The translations under genes and the position numbers were made by a program. Below the pieces are notes generated by a model. It searched no databases and was not told where the DNA came from. It saw nothing but the letters and a program-made list of their open reading frames with translations. A DNA stretch of 64,000 nt from Anodontia alba (taxonomy: Eukaryota > Mollusca > Bivalvia > Lucinida > Lucinidae): positions 67,906,812 to 67,970,811 of the forward strand of contig OZ024835.1 in assembly GCA_964016985.1 (NCBI GenBank), read 5' to 3'. Positions 30,530 through 44,000 of this stretch are shown here, piece after piece; position 1 is the stretch's first letter, and every line of letters starts with the position of its first letter.

Positions 30530-31870
30530 TATACCACAAAGTTTGTGAAAGTATATCGAAAATGTTGTGAACGTTTAACTTGTTCTATCATTGAAAAGAA
30601 ACTTATATGTAAATTTCAAAGACTGAATGTCAAACAGCGTAGATCCTGATGAGACGGCTCATTATGAGCAAAAACCTATTGGTAATGCCTATGGCAGTGA
30701 AAGAATTAACCCTTAAAGCGCTCATCATAATGTCAGATGATTATAGAAAAAAAAAACAAAAAAAAAAAAAACTTTTTTTTTTCAGAGAAAATAAGGCTTG
30801 ACATTTCATATGAATAGCAGATGATTAACATGAAATGTCAAGTAAGATACCACAGAAAATGCATAGACTCTCAGAGACTAAAACTTGCCAAACTGTTCAG
30901 GCGTTGATCCAAAGGGGGCGGGGGAGGGGGGGGCTCACCCTTTGACGTCCCTGCCGTTGAATCTTCTCGGGAAAACTTCTGCAGGATGAAATTGTGTAGG
31001 TTTGTAGATCCCAGTTTTACTATATAACAGTGGGATTTAAGGGGATCAAAGGTTTCTCTAATCTGAGTTTGTTACCAAGGGTATGCTGTAGGAAGATTAA
31101 TCTCTGACCTGACCAGTCTCACAAATCTTGAGATACTGTCTTCATAATATATGACCAGCTGAGCTAAGACACTGTGGAAACTGAGAGTGCATTTCGATCT
31201 CTACTTTAAGCTGGGGCTTGATTTACTGACATCTGCTCTGGTACAGGGCACTTGAAAAGTAAGCGCCGGCGTACATTGATCTAACGTTCTTGTTTTTGTT
31301 AAGTTAGCCACATGTATTTAATTACCATATTTGAAAGAAGTGCATGAGTAGCAAAGAAAGTAGCTTTTTTATTAGTAATTAATATTCATGATCTAAGAAA
31401 GTCTAATAAACTGTCCTATCCAATTTGAAAAATCCTTTCTCCTGTGTATTATTGTTTTGATAGCTCTTAGTATATATACTCACAATGAACACAATTCTCA
31501 TCACAAGCTTATGTATCTGTCCAAACAGGAGATTTTGTTGTAGGGGTTTCAGTACCCGTTCTTACTTAACCCCCTCTTTAATTTGATACAATGATACATT
31601 GTAGAAGCAACACAATCGAAAATATAACGTATTTCAGTAAATGTATATTTTGTTATATTTCGACGTTTTTCTGTATATTACGATAATTAAGTGCATTTTG
31701 GTATTTCTAGTGACCAGGACAGTGCGTACAAAAATATACTCCCTTTTGAAAAGCTAAACTTGTAAATATAATGCAGTCCGGTGAAACCAGTCTACATACG
31801 ACTTCCGGCTTTTCAGGAAAATATATGTTTTAATCAAATGTGGACATAAATTAAGTTTTACGGCAAATTG
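30530..31870. other. Region upstream of the ASAP start codon
   Basis: Contains a stem 'GTTCACGAAGTTTTCGATAT...ATATCGAAAATGTTGTGAAC' (30511-30573), a family G remnant (30715-30850), a G-rich patch at 30915-30932 and a short family A fragment (31010-31050). From 31060 to 31875 the sequence is comparatively unique and would hold the promoter or a 5' UTR exon. I see no decisive TATA box. 'CGGCTTTTCAG' ending at 31816 could be an acceptor joining an upstream non-coding exon to the start-codon exon. Confidence 0.4.
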
Positions 31871-31875
31871 CAATA

Positions 31876-32001
31876 ATGCCGGAGCAAATAGCCGTTGCAG
31901 ATTTTATATCTGAGACATGGGGTGATGTGAACTCACCGACAACCTCCACGTTCGTGAAGAATATGGGGCAGTGTCGAAATACAGTGGGGGCGATTGAGGA
32001 A
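31876..32001 (+). CDS. ASAP: ASAP coding exon 1 (residues 1-42)
   Basis: Starts 'MPEQIAVADFISETWGDV' and ends '...VGAIEE' before the donor GAA|GTAGGT, phase 0. The start is supported by an in-frame stop at 31852-31854 and by the family's conserved MPxQI N-terminus. 'QCRNTVGAIEE' is a strongly conserved BAR-region motif. Confidence 0.93.
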
Positions 32002-35000
32002 GTAGGTTTTATCTGTTTATCTATCTATTCTGACAACATCTATGCTCTTAATAAGACATATTTTCAGCCAAAAGTATTGGTAATTTTGTGGATATCCAAT
32101 GGAATTTTTTCCATTGCATACTGAATAACAGACTAGAGCTGGCGCCCCCTTGATCAACGATGCATTGACACTGACAGTTTTCTGGTCCTCCTATATATGA
32201 TCACATATGACCTTGTAGCCATACGTGCAGCCAACTACTGTAGCCATACGTGCAGCCCAACAACCTGACCCAGAATAGTCGTCGTTCTATACAGAATCGT
32301 CTTGCATACAACAGATCACAACTCTGAAAGACTACTACATTTTTCCCTCAGACAATTGTCCACTGGAATGCCACACATACCTGTTCTTCCGACCCTGGCA
32401 CAGTTTAGTACAGTGTCTACCAGGTAGTCCACTCAACACCTTAAGCGTCAGTATCTGTTTTTGTCTTTTAACTATACTACCTTTCTTGTTTGCACTGTAC
32501 AAACTCATTTCACCCACTTTTCTTTACTTTAATCTCAGCTACCCCTTCAGTTCTTGGTATACCGGAACCCCACCTGACGCACTCTTCGGAGGTTAAGGTC
32601 TTCAGAAAGATAGATAGCATAAGATAGAAGATTTGTGATTAAATACCTAGGGGAGACAATCACACGTGATTTGAGATGGAATACACATATTTGCAACATA
32701 TGTACTAAATCCTGGTTTCCTGAGGCCATTTCCTGAGATGAAATCTTTATCATTGTCCTGAGGATGTAAAAGATGCTGCATATTAAGGACTTGTTGACCC
32801 CATTTTGGAATATGGCAGCTGTGTTTGGGATCTCCAAGGCATGATTCTTCAAGAAAATATTGAAAAGGTTTAGGGTAGGGCTGCTAAGTCTGTAACTAGC
32901 AGTCACTGCTTTTAAACTGGGAGTACGACTAAAATACTGGAAAAACTAAGATGGGACTCTTTCAAGAAAAGGAGGAGAGACAGTAGACTAATTCTTTTTG
33001 TACAAAGGTCTAAAGGGTGCTGCCAGCATTCCAACAGATGGCCTTATCTGCACAATTAGGCGCAGTAGAAGTCATCACTCATTGACTTTTCAGACCCCCG
33101 CCCCACCCTGCTGCAAGAACTGACATTTACATGGGCTCATTCTTCCCTCAAACAATCAGAGATGAAAATGCTCTTCCAGATTCGATTATTTCCTCCACTG
33201 AAGGTGCAGAGGATGGTGTGGCTAGGTTTACCTATCAGGTGAGAGCGAGGGACTAGCTTCCCATATCACATATCCTGGTGATTGAATGTCATCAGACATG
33301 TCACCAGTAAAAATTCTGATTCTGAAGATCTGTGAATGTCCTGCATACTGACAGTCTCAGACTTTGATTATAAGACGGCATTTAAGTGTTAAGCTTTATA
33401 ACACAGGTAAAATACTCATTGAACTAAAATCTTATAGTGTACATGTACAGTCCACTTCGTTTATCTCGAATAACCGCTTATCTCGAAGTAAAAATCTGGT
33501 CCCTGTTTTAACATGGAAATCTAACAACAGGTATTAAAATATCGTGGAAAAGAGGAGAAATTTCTCTTCTTTTCCGCAACATTTTCAACGTGTTTTTAAC
33601 TTCAGGAGTCAAATAACATATTAATTTAAGAACTGTGGTAGTTAGATTTGTTTTTTTCCTCAGTTCTGCAAATCTGATACTCTAAGATACGGATATTTCG
33701 AGGTATTTCAGAGTCCCTTGGACTTCGAGATAACGAGAGTCGACTGTTACGTGTATATTTATTATTTCAGGAGCTGGACACAGATCGTAGTGAGCTAACA
33801 AAATTGAAGAAATCAGTCAGAGCTCTGTACAACTCCACAAACAGTAAGTTTGAAATGATAGCCCAAGCAGTTCATTTTTTCAACCCCAAAAATTACTGAT
33901 ATTCTTACTTTAAATATTTAGTTTAGTTTAAACACATTTTATTTATAAATATATGTACAGGTACAATACATGTCAATATGAACATACTCCAAGTGGGATT
34001 CAGAAAAAAGTCAAGGACATATGAATCTGTCTCCCATACGTTAAATATTTGTGCTGCAGTTTCATAAAATTTGCCTTCGGACACCCAGGGAAGATTCACA
34101 TCAGCCTGAGCATTTGCATAGTCTGATCAAAATATTCACTGGATGCATTTTAGATGACCATGGATGCAAGGTTCCGTCATGCAAAGAATGATGACTCTGG
34201 TCAGACTGTGCAGATGCATAAACTGATATGGGTCTCTGTTGGGTGCACATGTAAGAAGGTATGTTTCTCATGTTGTGGCTCATATGTTTTAATGACTCAT
34301 TTAAACTGACTCATTAAGGCAATTCTAATGAATACCCACAACACATTTTCATGAAGAAATATTACTGTAATAGGCTTAAGTATTGGGACAGATAGGCATT
34401 TGCAAACAGTGTAGACCCAGATCAGATGCTGCATTATGCATCTGTGATTTAACAGCTTTTGGTTTTGCCAAAATTTCTCACTGAAAATTTGGGGGTGATT
34501 GGGTGAGGCAAAGGTGTCATGTATCTTGTGTCACCTGGGGGGTCCATCTGATATTGGTTTACAGTTGGGCAAGATCTGCTATCCTTGCAGCAAGTAAGGG
34601 TGGAGGAGGAATGTTTTTATTTCTTCTGTTTCTTCACCTTCATTCATTTTCCTTTTTCTCCCCAGTCCCTCTCTTTATCTCCTCTACTACCTCTTCTATA
34701 TCTGTTCTCTCTTTTCTGGGAGATGGCACAACATGACCCGCAAGGGAAAACAGGTTGTTAAACCCCAACACAATCAGTCTCACTGAAAATTCATTATTTC
34801 TAAGTTAGACTAACCATTTATGACTGAATGAGATATTTTCTCCCATGATTGTCTAAGCCAGAAGTAACCCAGAAATGTATTATATGTATCATAGGTCTAT
34901 ATCGAGGGTTGAGCGCAAGACTGGCGTAAGTCAGATGGTTGTTTTTCCCCAAACCTAATCTCCTCACCATGAAGGCATTATGAAGATTACAACATTTCTT

Positions 35001-38000
35001 TCTGTAAACAATGAAAATTTAGGTGCCATTGCTCGTATGAGCAATGGCACCTAAATTTGCATTGTTTACAAAGGGGTCCAAGTTGCCCCTAAACAAGGGT
35101 TTCAAAAATACGTTTGAGTTACCATAGTCTTGCGCTCAACCCTCGATATAAGAGTGGGCATCAGGTAAATAGTTCTCTTATTTCTCGAAGAAAACATACA
35201 TTGTGTATGTTATGGGTAGTTATTAGAAGCGCCTTGCTGAGGCTCTCTTAATGAGTACCCACAACATAAGTTTTCGTCGAGAAATAAGAAAACTATAGAT
35301 ACTTTTTGGTTGAAAAGAAAGTGCCTTATCAAAGCTATGGTGGATGCTTTTGCACAGTGCTTCATTTATATTTTCAGAGCATGCCCAGAACCAGAGTGAT
35401 ATAGCAGAAAATCTGGACCGTATCAGCAAGAGTACCAGTTATCAGAACGCAGACATTAGTGAGTACTTCAATTTACAGATAAGATCGACATGTAATACAT
35501 TCATAGCATCGAAACAAGAAGAGTATCCAGATAACTATTTTTCTTATTTCTGCTCTTATCACATAAAAGTATTAACAAAGGAATGAAGCAGAGCTGAAAA
35601 AATTTCTGCCTATTGTACGATTCGAACCCGGTCTCCCCGGGTAAAAATCCATTGCTCAAACCACTGAGCCAAAGAGTCGACCCCTGAAGCAGTTGTCAGA
35701 GATTGAATATTTACCTACAAGCTATGCGAAATCTGCCAAGGCAGATTATCGAGGACAGGAGTGATAGGCCATAACACTGCACAAAAGCCAGCCACGATGG
35801 CTCGAATGCACGTCCAACTGATGATCAGGAGGTTGCGGGTTCAACTCTCGCCGTGCCAGCAACATTCTTTCATGGAGATTAGATCATGAAATATTTTCTC
35901 TCTCTTCCACTGATTCAAGGAGGGCAGTTGTCAGTTTCTAGCGAAAGAATGTGCACATTACTGGTTAATCACTTAGAGGACTAAGCCTGCCTTGTAAAAA
36001 TGTGGTTAGGTAAACTGTCCTCGCTCGACATGACCACATTGGGTTGACTGGGCCATAAAACCTCAGCATAAACAAACAAACACTGCACAAAAACACAAAT
36101 TGTGGCACTGGTTAGAAGCATCTCACTGAGGGGCATCCAATAAGTACACACTACATACCTTTTCATAGAGATGCAAGAAAAATGTTGATACAGTGAACCC
36201 CCATTACAACACCACCCTTTTGTTCCCAAAGATGTTGCCATTAAAATGAACTGGCTGTTGTAAAGAATCCTAAATGAGCAGAATGATCTATGAAAATAAA
36301 ACCTTGTTTTAATCATATATCCCAATAGAAACATAGGTTTTGAATATTTGTTAGTATTGCCTCACTGATGCAATTCTAACAAATATTCAAAACATATGTT
36401 TCTGTGAGTGCTAAATATGATATACTTGCATAACTTCTGATAAATTGTCACATCCTGAGTGAAGGTTCCGTGCCAGTCAAATTATCGCTATAACAAAATT
36501 TGTCATTTTATCAAGTGTCAGTATGAAGAGAGTTACTTGATGTTGAAAACAAAAGCTATATCTTGAGCTATGATATTTGAGGCCCATTTAGTGGGTAGGG
36601 GGAGGGTCCAGTATGATATGTATATATAAAAAAAAAAAAAAGAAAAATATTTCTGTAATATGGCATATGGAAAAAAATAAAATCTGGTCTTAACCCTTGA
36701 CCTGCTGAATAAATATAGAGGCCCACTCCCTATTCTAATTTTCAGCCATTTAGATTGCTTGATCTAAATTGTTGATATAAATTCACATACTTAATGGCAA
36801 ACAGTGCAGGTCCAGATCAGTTGGCTTCTTCAGATCTACACTGTTTGCAAAGGCAGGGTATATTAGGGTTCAACAGAACAAGGGTTAATAATGGATAAAT
36901 GACAAATATTTTACAGTGAATTCCCATTTTAGTGAAAACAGTGCATTTACCACATCAGCGTTTTCTAAAACATGATATCTGACATATTTGGGATTTTTTT
37001 TTTTTTTTTTTTTTTTTGAATATGGCTCATTTGGCATATGAAAAAAAAAAAAAAAAATTTGTCTATATGGCAAATGGAAAAAAAAATAAATGGGTTCATA
37101 AGACATATGGCAAATAGCCTAACACAGCCTCATACTTTATAATGTTACTCAGTCATTTCTCAACAAAACATTTTGTGAACACCCACTGAACTCATTTCAG
37201 CAGAATGTTTTTATTTATTTTTTCAGCCAAAAAAGTATTGAAATTTTTCTGCTGTCTCAATAAAAACATAAATGAGGAGTTATGAATGCGTAAACACTGT
37301 ACATGTCTTCATTTTATGGAGAAACAAGATTTTTTTTATTAGTACATGTACAGACAACCTCTTTATACCGACACTCAATACAAAGACAAAATTCGTTATA
37401 ATGAAAATTTGACTGTCACGAAACCTTTACTTAAGAGGTAACAGTGAGTCACAAATTATGCGAGAATATTGTATTTAATACTTTAAAGAAACATATGTGT
37501 TGGGTATTTGTTAGAATTGCCTCACTGAGGCAATTCTAACAAATATCCAAAACATATGTTCTATGAGGAAATAAAAACATATTAATCTGCTCATCAGGGA
37601 TATTTCTGAAGGGGCTCTGTGCTGAAAGGCCCATAATTTTTCAAAAAGGCCCCTACTTCTGGAAACTGTGGGTCTTTTTATAATGTAAAGGTATAGGGAA
37701 ATGTTGTTGTATACCTAATTTTTACAAGAATTTCCTTCAAAAGGCCCATGATGTCTATCAGCCAGAAATATCCCTGTTCATTAAGTATTCTGTACAACAT
37801 CAAATTCATTTTAATGGCAACGTCATTGGAACAAATGCTGTCGTTGTAACGAGTATTCACTGAAGTACTTTCGTACAAAGCACCAGGTAAGCGTTGGATA
37901 TCAGGTAAAGATTTTTCTTATTTCTGCGTGAAAACATATGTTGTCAGTATTCATCACAAATGCATATTGTCACTTTTGATATTTTTTTTCCAGGTGCTTC

Positions 38001-41000
38001 GTTCAAAGAATTTTCTGATGTCACTAAAGTTCTGTCATCTCATATTGAGGATCTGGTAAGTACAAGTGGATGATACTTTGGTATTTTACTAGCCTTCAGT
38101 CTCATTTCAGTCATCGTGATTTGATGTGAAGACTTCAGTTTGAAGTTAACTTGAAACAACTTAAAAAGTTCAATATTCAAGAGTGCAGAATACAAGATAC
38201 ATGTATCAGGGTTTTCCCTCAGCAGTTTAAAGTGAGGGTCCAAGGGACTTCCTTATGTGGAGTTAAGGGGTCCTTTAATAAGATTTAGGGGTTTATTGTT
38301 GTAAAGAGGTTAACCCTTTAAGCACTAATCACAACTGCAGCAGATGACACTTTGAAGTACTTTTTTAGAGAAAATAAGGCTTGGCAATTCACATGAAATG
38401 TCAAGTCTTGTTTTCTCTGACAAATAAAATCAATTTTAGATTGTCGTCTGCTACAATTAGCTTTGTGCTAACTATTGCCCAAATATTGATTATTCATGGC
38501 CTTTAGACCACAGATAAATTAAAATACAAAGTCATTGATAAAGAAAATTAATTTTGGAGTGATTTTAACTCAACCTGAGCCAAAGGCTCCTGATGAATTC
38601 AGTTGCAATCCATCTCCTTGTCGGTCATCTTTTTTCTTTAAATGACTTCTTCTCTTAAGCCAAGTTTGATTAAATTCCATAAAGAGCCTCCTTTGGTTGA
38701 GGAGTGAAAGTTTAAAAGGTCACAAAGGTCACAGTCTGTCAAGTCTGACCAAGATGACCAACTGCCCATAAATGGTAAAAACACTTAAAAACATGGAACC
38801 TTAGCAAGAATGTTTTTCTTATTTCACTGAATGTCAGAGGCACTTATATTGAAATGTCACATTTTATTCTGTATTTGGAGGTCGGCAACATTCTTTCATG
38901 GAGATTGATCATGAAATATTTTCTACGGTCATTCTCTCCCTTCCGCTGATTCAAGAAGGGCAGTTGTCAGTTTCTGGCGAAAGAATGTGCACAATACTGG
39001 TTAACCGTTTAGAGGACTAAGCCTGCCCAGTAAATCTGTGGTTAGGTAAACAGACCATGCTCGACATGACCCCATTGGGTTGACTGGACCGTAAAACCTC
39101 AACACAAACAAAATGATTCTGTATTTGAATTCCTTAACTCGTTACTTTACTTGTTATAAAATTTGAACCAGTCTAGTTTACTACCTCTTGATTTGTCCTG
39201 GATGAGTGGCAAACAGTGCAGACCATGATCAGATGTGGCATATTGCTTAGGCATGTCTTCTCCAAAACTTGGTGTAAATGCATTAGTTTAATGGAGAAAT
39301 AAATATAAACATACATGTATTTCTTTTTCAAAGGACTTTTAAAGTAGTTTTGATGATACTTCTAGGATTCTTTTTCTTAATTCTCCTTAAAACATATGTT
39401 GTGGTTACTCATATAAAGCGCCTATGTTTTCATAAAAAAAAAAAAAAAAAAAAAATATCAATACTTTTCAGTTGAAAAGTGTGTCTTATCTGGAGATATG
39501 ACGGTAAGGTTTTCACCATTGCATCAGCATGTCACTTCCAATGAGCACCTACATGCTTTTTTATGAAGAACTGGAGGAAATTATCCCAGAATTATCACAA
39601 ATACTCCTCCTTATCCATTTTAGTCGGGGAAACCCCCCAAAAGGGTAACTTGCAAACAGTGCAGACCCAGATCAGACACTGCAGAATGCAGTGTCTGATC
39701 AGGGTCTACACTGTTTGCTTTAAATACAGGAATTTCCATAAAACATCATAGCTACATGTATAAAAACTAACCAGACACCCTGCTGTTGGAAATAGACCAA
39801 TCCAAAGAATTTAGGTAGATAAGTCCATTCAGTGTAAATGAGTTAAAAAGTCCTTTATTTTTTTTTACAGTCAAAGAGTCTACACAACAGTCTACAGTTT
39901 CCTCTCGAGTCATTTCTCAAAGGGGACATAAAAGGCATTAAAGGGGATCTCAGGAAACCTTTTGAAAAAGCCTGGAAGGATTATGAGTCAAGATTGTGAG
40001 TACATTGAGTTTCCAAGGGGTATGGTTTTTATACAGAACCTTTACACTACTATTTTTTTGGAGAAATCTCCTTCATCTGTCTATCTGTCTGTCTGACAAA
40101 TTTCAACCAAATTTGCAGAACACTGTCCCAAAGAGCTAGAGTTAGGTATCACTATATTATTTTTTTCATCCCAACTCCTGGAGGGGGTGGTCGGGTGGTG
40201 CGAAGATGTCATGTATCTTACGTCATCGGGGCGTCCAACTGACACTGGCTTACAGTTGGGCAAGGCCTGCTATCCTTGTAGCAGGTAAGGGGAATGTTTA
40301 TGTTTCTTCTGTTTTTTCTCTTTCATTCCTGTTCCTCTTTCTTCCCTGTCCCTCTTTCATCTCTTCTACTATCTCTTTTCTCCCTTTCTCTGGGAGACGA
40401 CACAAAATGACCCACAGGGGTTGACGTGTCGTTAAACCCCAACACAATCAATCAAAACCAACCCCTGGAGGATAGAGGGGTGGGGATGTCAGAAAGGTAA
40501 AATCTGGATACACTTTTGTCATGTCTGTGGCATTATCTTCATCTCCTCCTACATGGATGGATTTCAATCAAACTTGCTGTATAACTTCCTCAAATGCAAC
40601 AGTCTTATCCATTTTTGTTCCTGACTCCTGGGGCTTGCGATATAGGTCTTGGTGAGAGGTCCTGATGTTTTGCCAGGGTCTCAGTGTTTTTTGTTTTTTT
40701 TTTCAAGAAATTTTATGTCATGGAACAAATGCCCCATGCCGTCACAAAGGTTGGGGACAATTCCATGAAAACAAAGTACATATGGGAAAAAAACGTGAAG
40801 ATTTTAGCACAAAGTGATGGGCACTTTACTCCTGAAGTTGAATATGACGGAATGTTATGAAATTTTATGTATGCAGAGAATTCAAGGTCATGAAAGCATG
40901 GGGATTTAGCATGGCCCGCATTTGACAAACATTCTTTTTCTACCTTAAGAAAGCCTTGTTAAGAAGGCAACATTTGGTATGAAGTGTCAAATGCTGTTTC

Positions 41001-44000
41001 TGAGAAAAGTAAGAAAATTATTTGAAAATGTCATTTGCTGAACTTTTACCTTAAATGCTTAAATTTTATGTAATGTATTGTCATCATGATCCTTATGAGA
41101 CGAAACATAAAAATATTTACATTCGGACATGTGTTCCTGTTGAAGACTCAGGTCTGTCTGTGCTTCAAGGATCCAAAACATTGCCAGATTGAAGCAAATA
41201 CTTTGATCAGGCCCCGAGGTTATAAAACTTTTTTCATGCTCAGCTCAGCAGAGCATGAAATTTGTCCTGCTAATTATTCTCAAATTACTGACAATTGCAA
41301 ATTCTTTCTTGCTAAACATAGCTGAGCATGAAAATTTCTCTGCTAGTAAATATGAAAATGCCAACTAAAGTTGACATTTTCATATTTATTAGCAGAGAAA
41401 ATTTCATGCTCAGCTGAGTTGAGCATGAAAAAAGTTTTTATAACCATGGGGCCAGGGTGGGCTAATGCCCTGGTGTTTTGAGTCTGCTGAGCAAACATGC
41501 CCCAATGTAAAACTTTCTCACATTGTTATGTTTCAGTACAAAACTCGAAAAAGACACCAAAAAGAAGGCAGCAGAACAGGGATTCCATCGAGGGGAATTA
41601 ACAGGAGGAGAGGTGATCATATTTGCATTTAGGGGTGGTAGATTTTCTGCCATTTTTACAGGGGAGACTAGTTTGCTTCCCTGTCCCTTTTAGAAATACC
41701 TGTAGGTCTATTCTTCTGGAAATGGGTCACTGTGACCTCACTGACACAAAAATTAATTCCTGTTCAGGATTTTGGATCAAACTCATATCTTAGCTCCCAT
41801 GCACATGATACCCCACACTTGTTCTCCTGCATGCATCCTAGACCTGAAGAAGACAGTGTTTTGGATAAGTTTGTTTACTATACAAATCACAGCAGTGTAC
41901 AAGCTATTACTAAAGGCTAAACTCTCGGAAATCTATTTATAGAATCAAAAGCTGACTCAAGAAAACTGTAAAATGAGTGCCTGGAAAACCACTCTTGCCA
42001 CAACAATATATGCGGAAAGTTTGGCTGGCAGTGGTTCAAAAGAGGTCCTCAATTATCCTTCCATAGCTATATTATTGTCAAAAATCCTTGAAAAGCATGT
42101 AATGTCCTTAGCAGTTTTTTATATTGTCTAGATGAATACAAATTTAGAATGATTCCTTATGGCATAGAAAGTGTTGAGATCCTTCTCAGTCACTAAAATG
42201 TATGTTGTGGGTACTCATCTGAAGTGCCTATCAAGTACCCATAACATATGATTGATCAGGGCAAACTTAGTTTGACTGAAGTCTACACTGTTAACCCTTC
42301 TCCTGCCGAACCCAGCTATACCTTGCCTTTGCAAACAGTGTAGATCCAGATCAGTTGGCTTCTAAGAAGCCAACTGATCTGGATCTGAACTGTTTGTCAT
42401 TCAGTATATGAATTTATATCAACAATCTGGATCAAGTTATCTGATTGGCTGAAAATTAAAAAAAGGACATGGCATCTTAATTTATTCAAAAGGACAGGGG
42501 TTAAGACAGAACTGTCTGAATAATTAGGGTAAATATGAAATTTTCTAATGAATTTGAAATTCTCTATCGGACTGTATGGATGCTGAGGCTTTCCAGCATT
42601 ACCATGTGTCTTAACATATTGTAGTCTGGAGACCCCTAAAAAGGTAATTGGTTAAAAAGTGCAGACCTAGAACAGATGCTGCATCTGATCAGGGTCTCCA
42701 CTGTTTTCAGATAGTTCATCCATTTTTCTCTAAGAATATCAAAATCACATAACGTGACATACCTAAAATCATTAATAGAATCTTCCAATATATAGTGTGT
42801 GGGAGTTCATTCAGTCCACATTGGGTTAAAGTACTATTTCTTGTAACATTGCAAAAATGTACATTTTAGATTGCAGAAGAAATGGCAAAAGAGAGGAAAA
42901 TATTTCAACTTCAACTTTGTATGGTATGTATTTGACACATTAGTAATGGCAACATCAGATAAGATATCACATGAAAATTCAAAATTGTTTTCAGTAGGTT
43001 CAGGAAAAAAAAAAAATAATAATATTCGACTATTAGTTGTGTTAGAAAGAAAATGTTAATCGTATTCATAACTCCAGATGAGAGGTGGTAACCACAGAAT
43101 ATTTTTCTTATTTCTTCACAAAAACCTGCGTTATGGGTACTTATAAGAAGCGCCTTGGTGAGCTGCTTCTCAGGAGTACCACAACATGTGTTTTTGTGGA
43201 GAAATATTAAAGAAAAATATCAATACTTTTCAGTTGAAAAAAGTTGAAAAAAAAGTGCCTTTGGAGCTATGTGTATTGGAAAAGACCTGTAACAAACTTA
43301 GTACCAGCATTCCCATGCATGTGCTGAAAATACTGGATTACTTTGGATAATTTCTAAGTTTTTCTCCTAGTTTTCCTCATTTTTTCTTGCACAATATTTC
43401 CAAAACAAAATAAATTCAATCTTAAGAGTTTTAAGAAAGTGTTAAATTTGTATATATACTGAACATAGCTACAGATAAGAGGGGGTATCCACATAGTATT
43501 TTTCTTATTTCTCGACGAAAACATATGTTGTGGGTACTCATTAGAAGTGCCTCGCATATGTTGTGGTACTCATTAGAAGTGCCTCGGCGAGGCACTTCTA
43601 ATGAGTACCCACAACATATGTTTCAGTCGAGAAATAAGAAAGATATCAGCATTTTTCAGATGAAAAAAGTGCCTTATCTGTTGCTATGACTAAAGATTAA
43701 CAAATGAAACTGTCCCATACATGCCATTATATTTTGTTTTCTAGTACCTCATTAAAATAAACGAGATTAAGACTAAGAAGGGACATGATCTTCTACAATA
43801 CCTTACAGACTATTACAGAGCCCTTAAAGTGTAAGTACTCATCTAATTAAGTCTTTGAAATCAAGTCTTAGAAATCATTCTAAGGTCATTCTCCCCCTTC
43901 TGTTCATTCAAGAAGGGCAGCTGTCTGTTTCTGACAAAAGTATGTGCACAAAGTACTGGTTAACCGCTTAGAGGACTAAGCTTGCCCAGGAAAAATGTGA

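Larger units (their letters stand above)
32002..33770 (+). other. ASAP intron 1
   Basis: GTAGGT ... TTATTTCAG, 1.77 kb. It contains a LINE relic (32560-33260) and a TA-type MITE (33447-33747). Confidence 0.85.
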
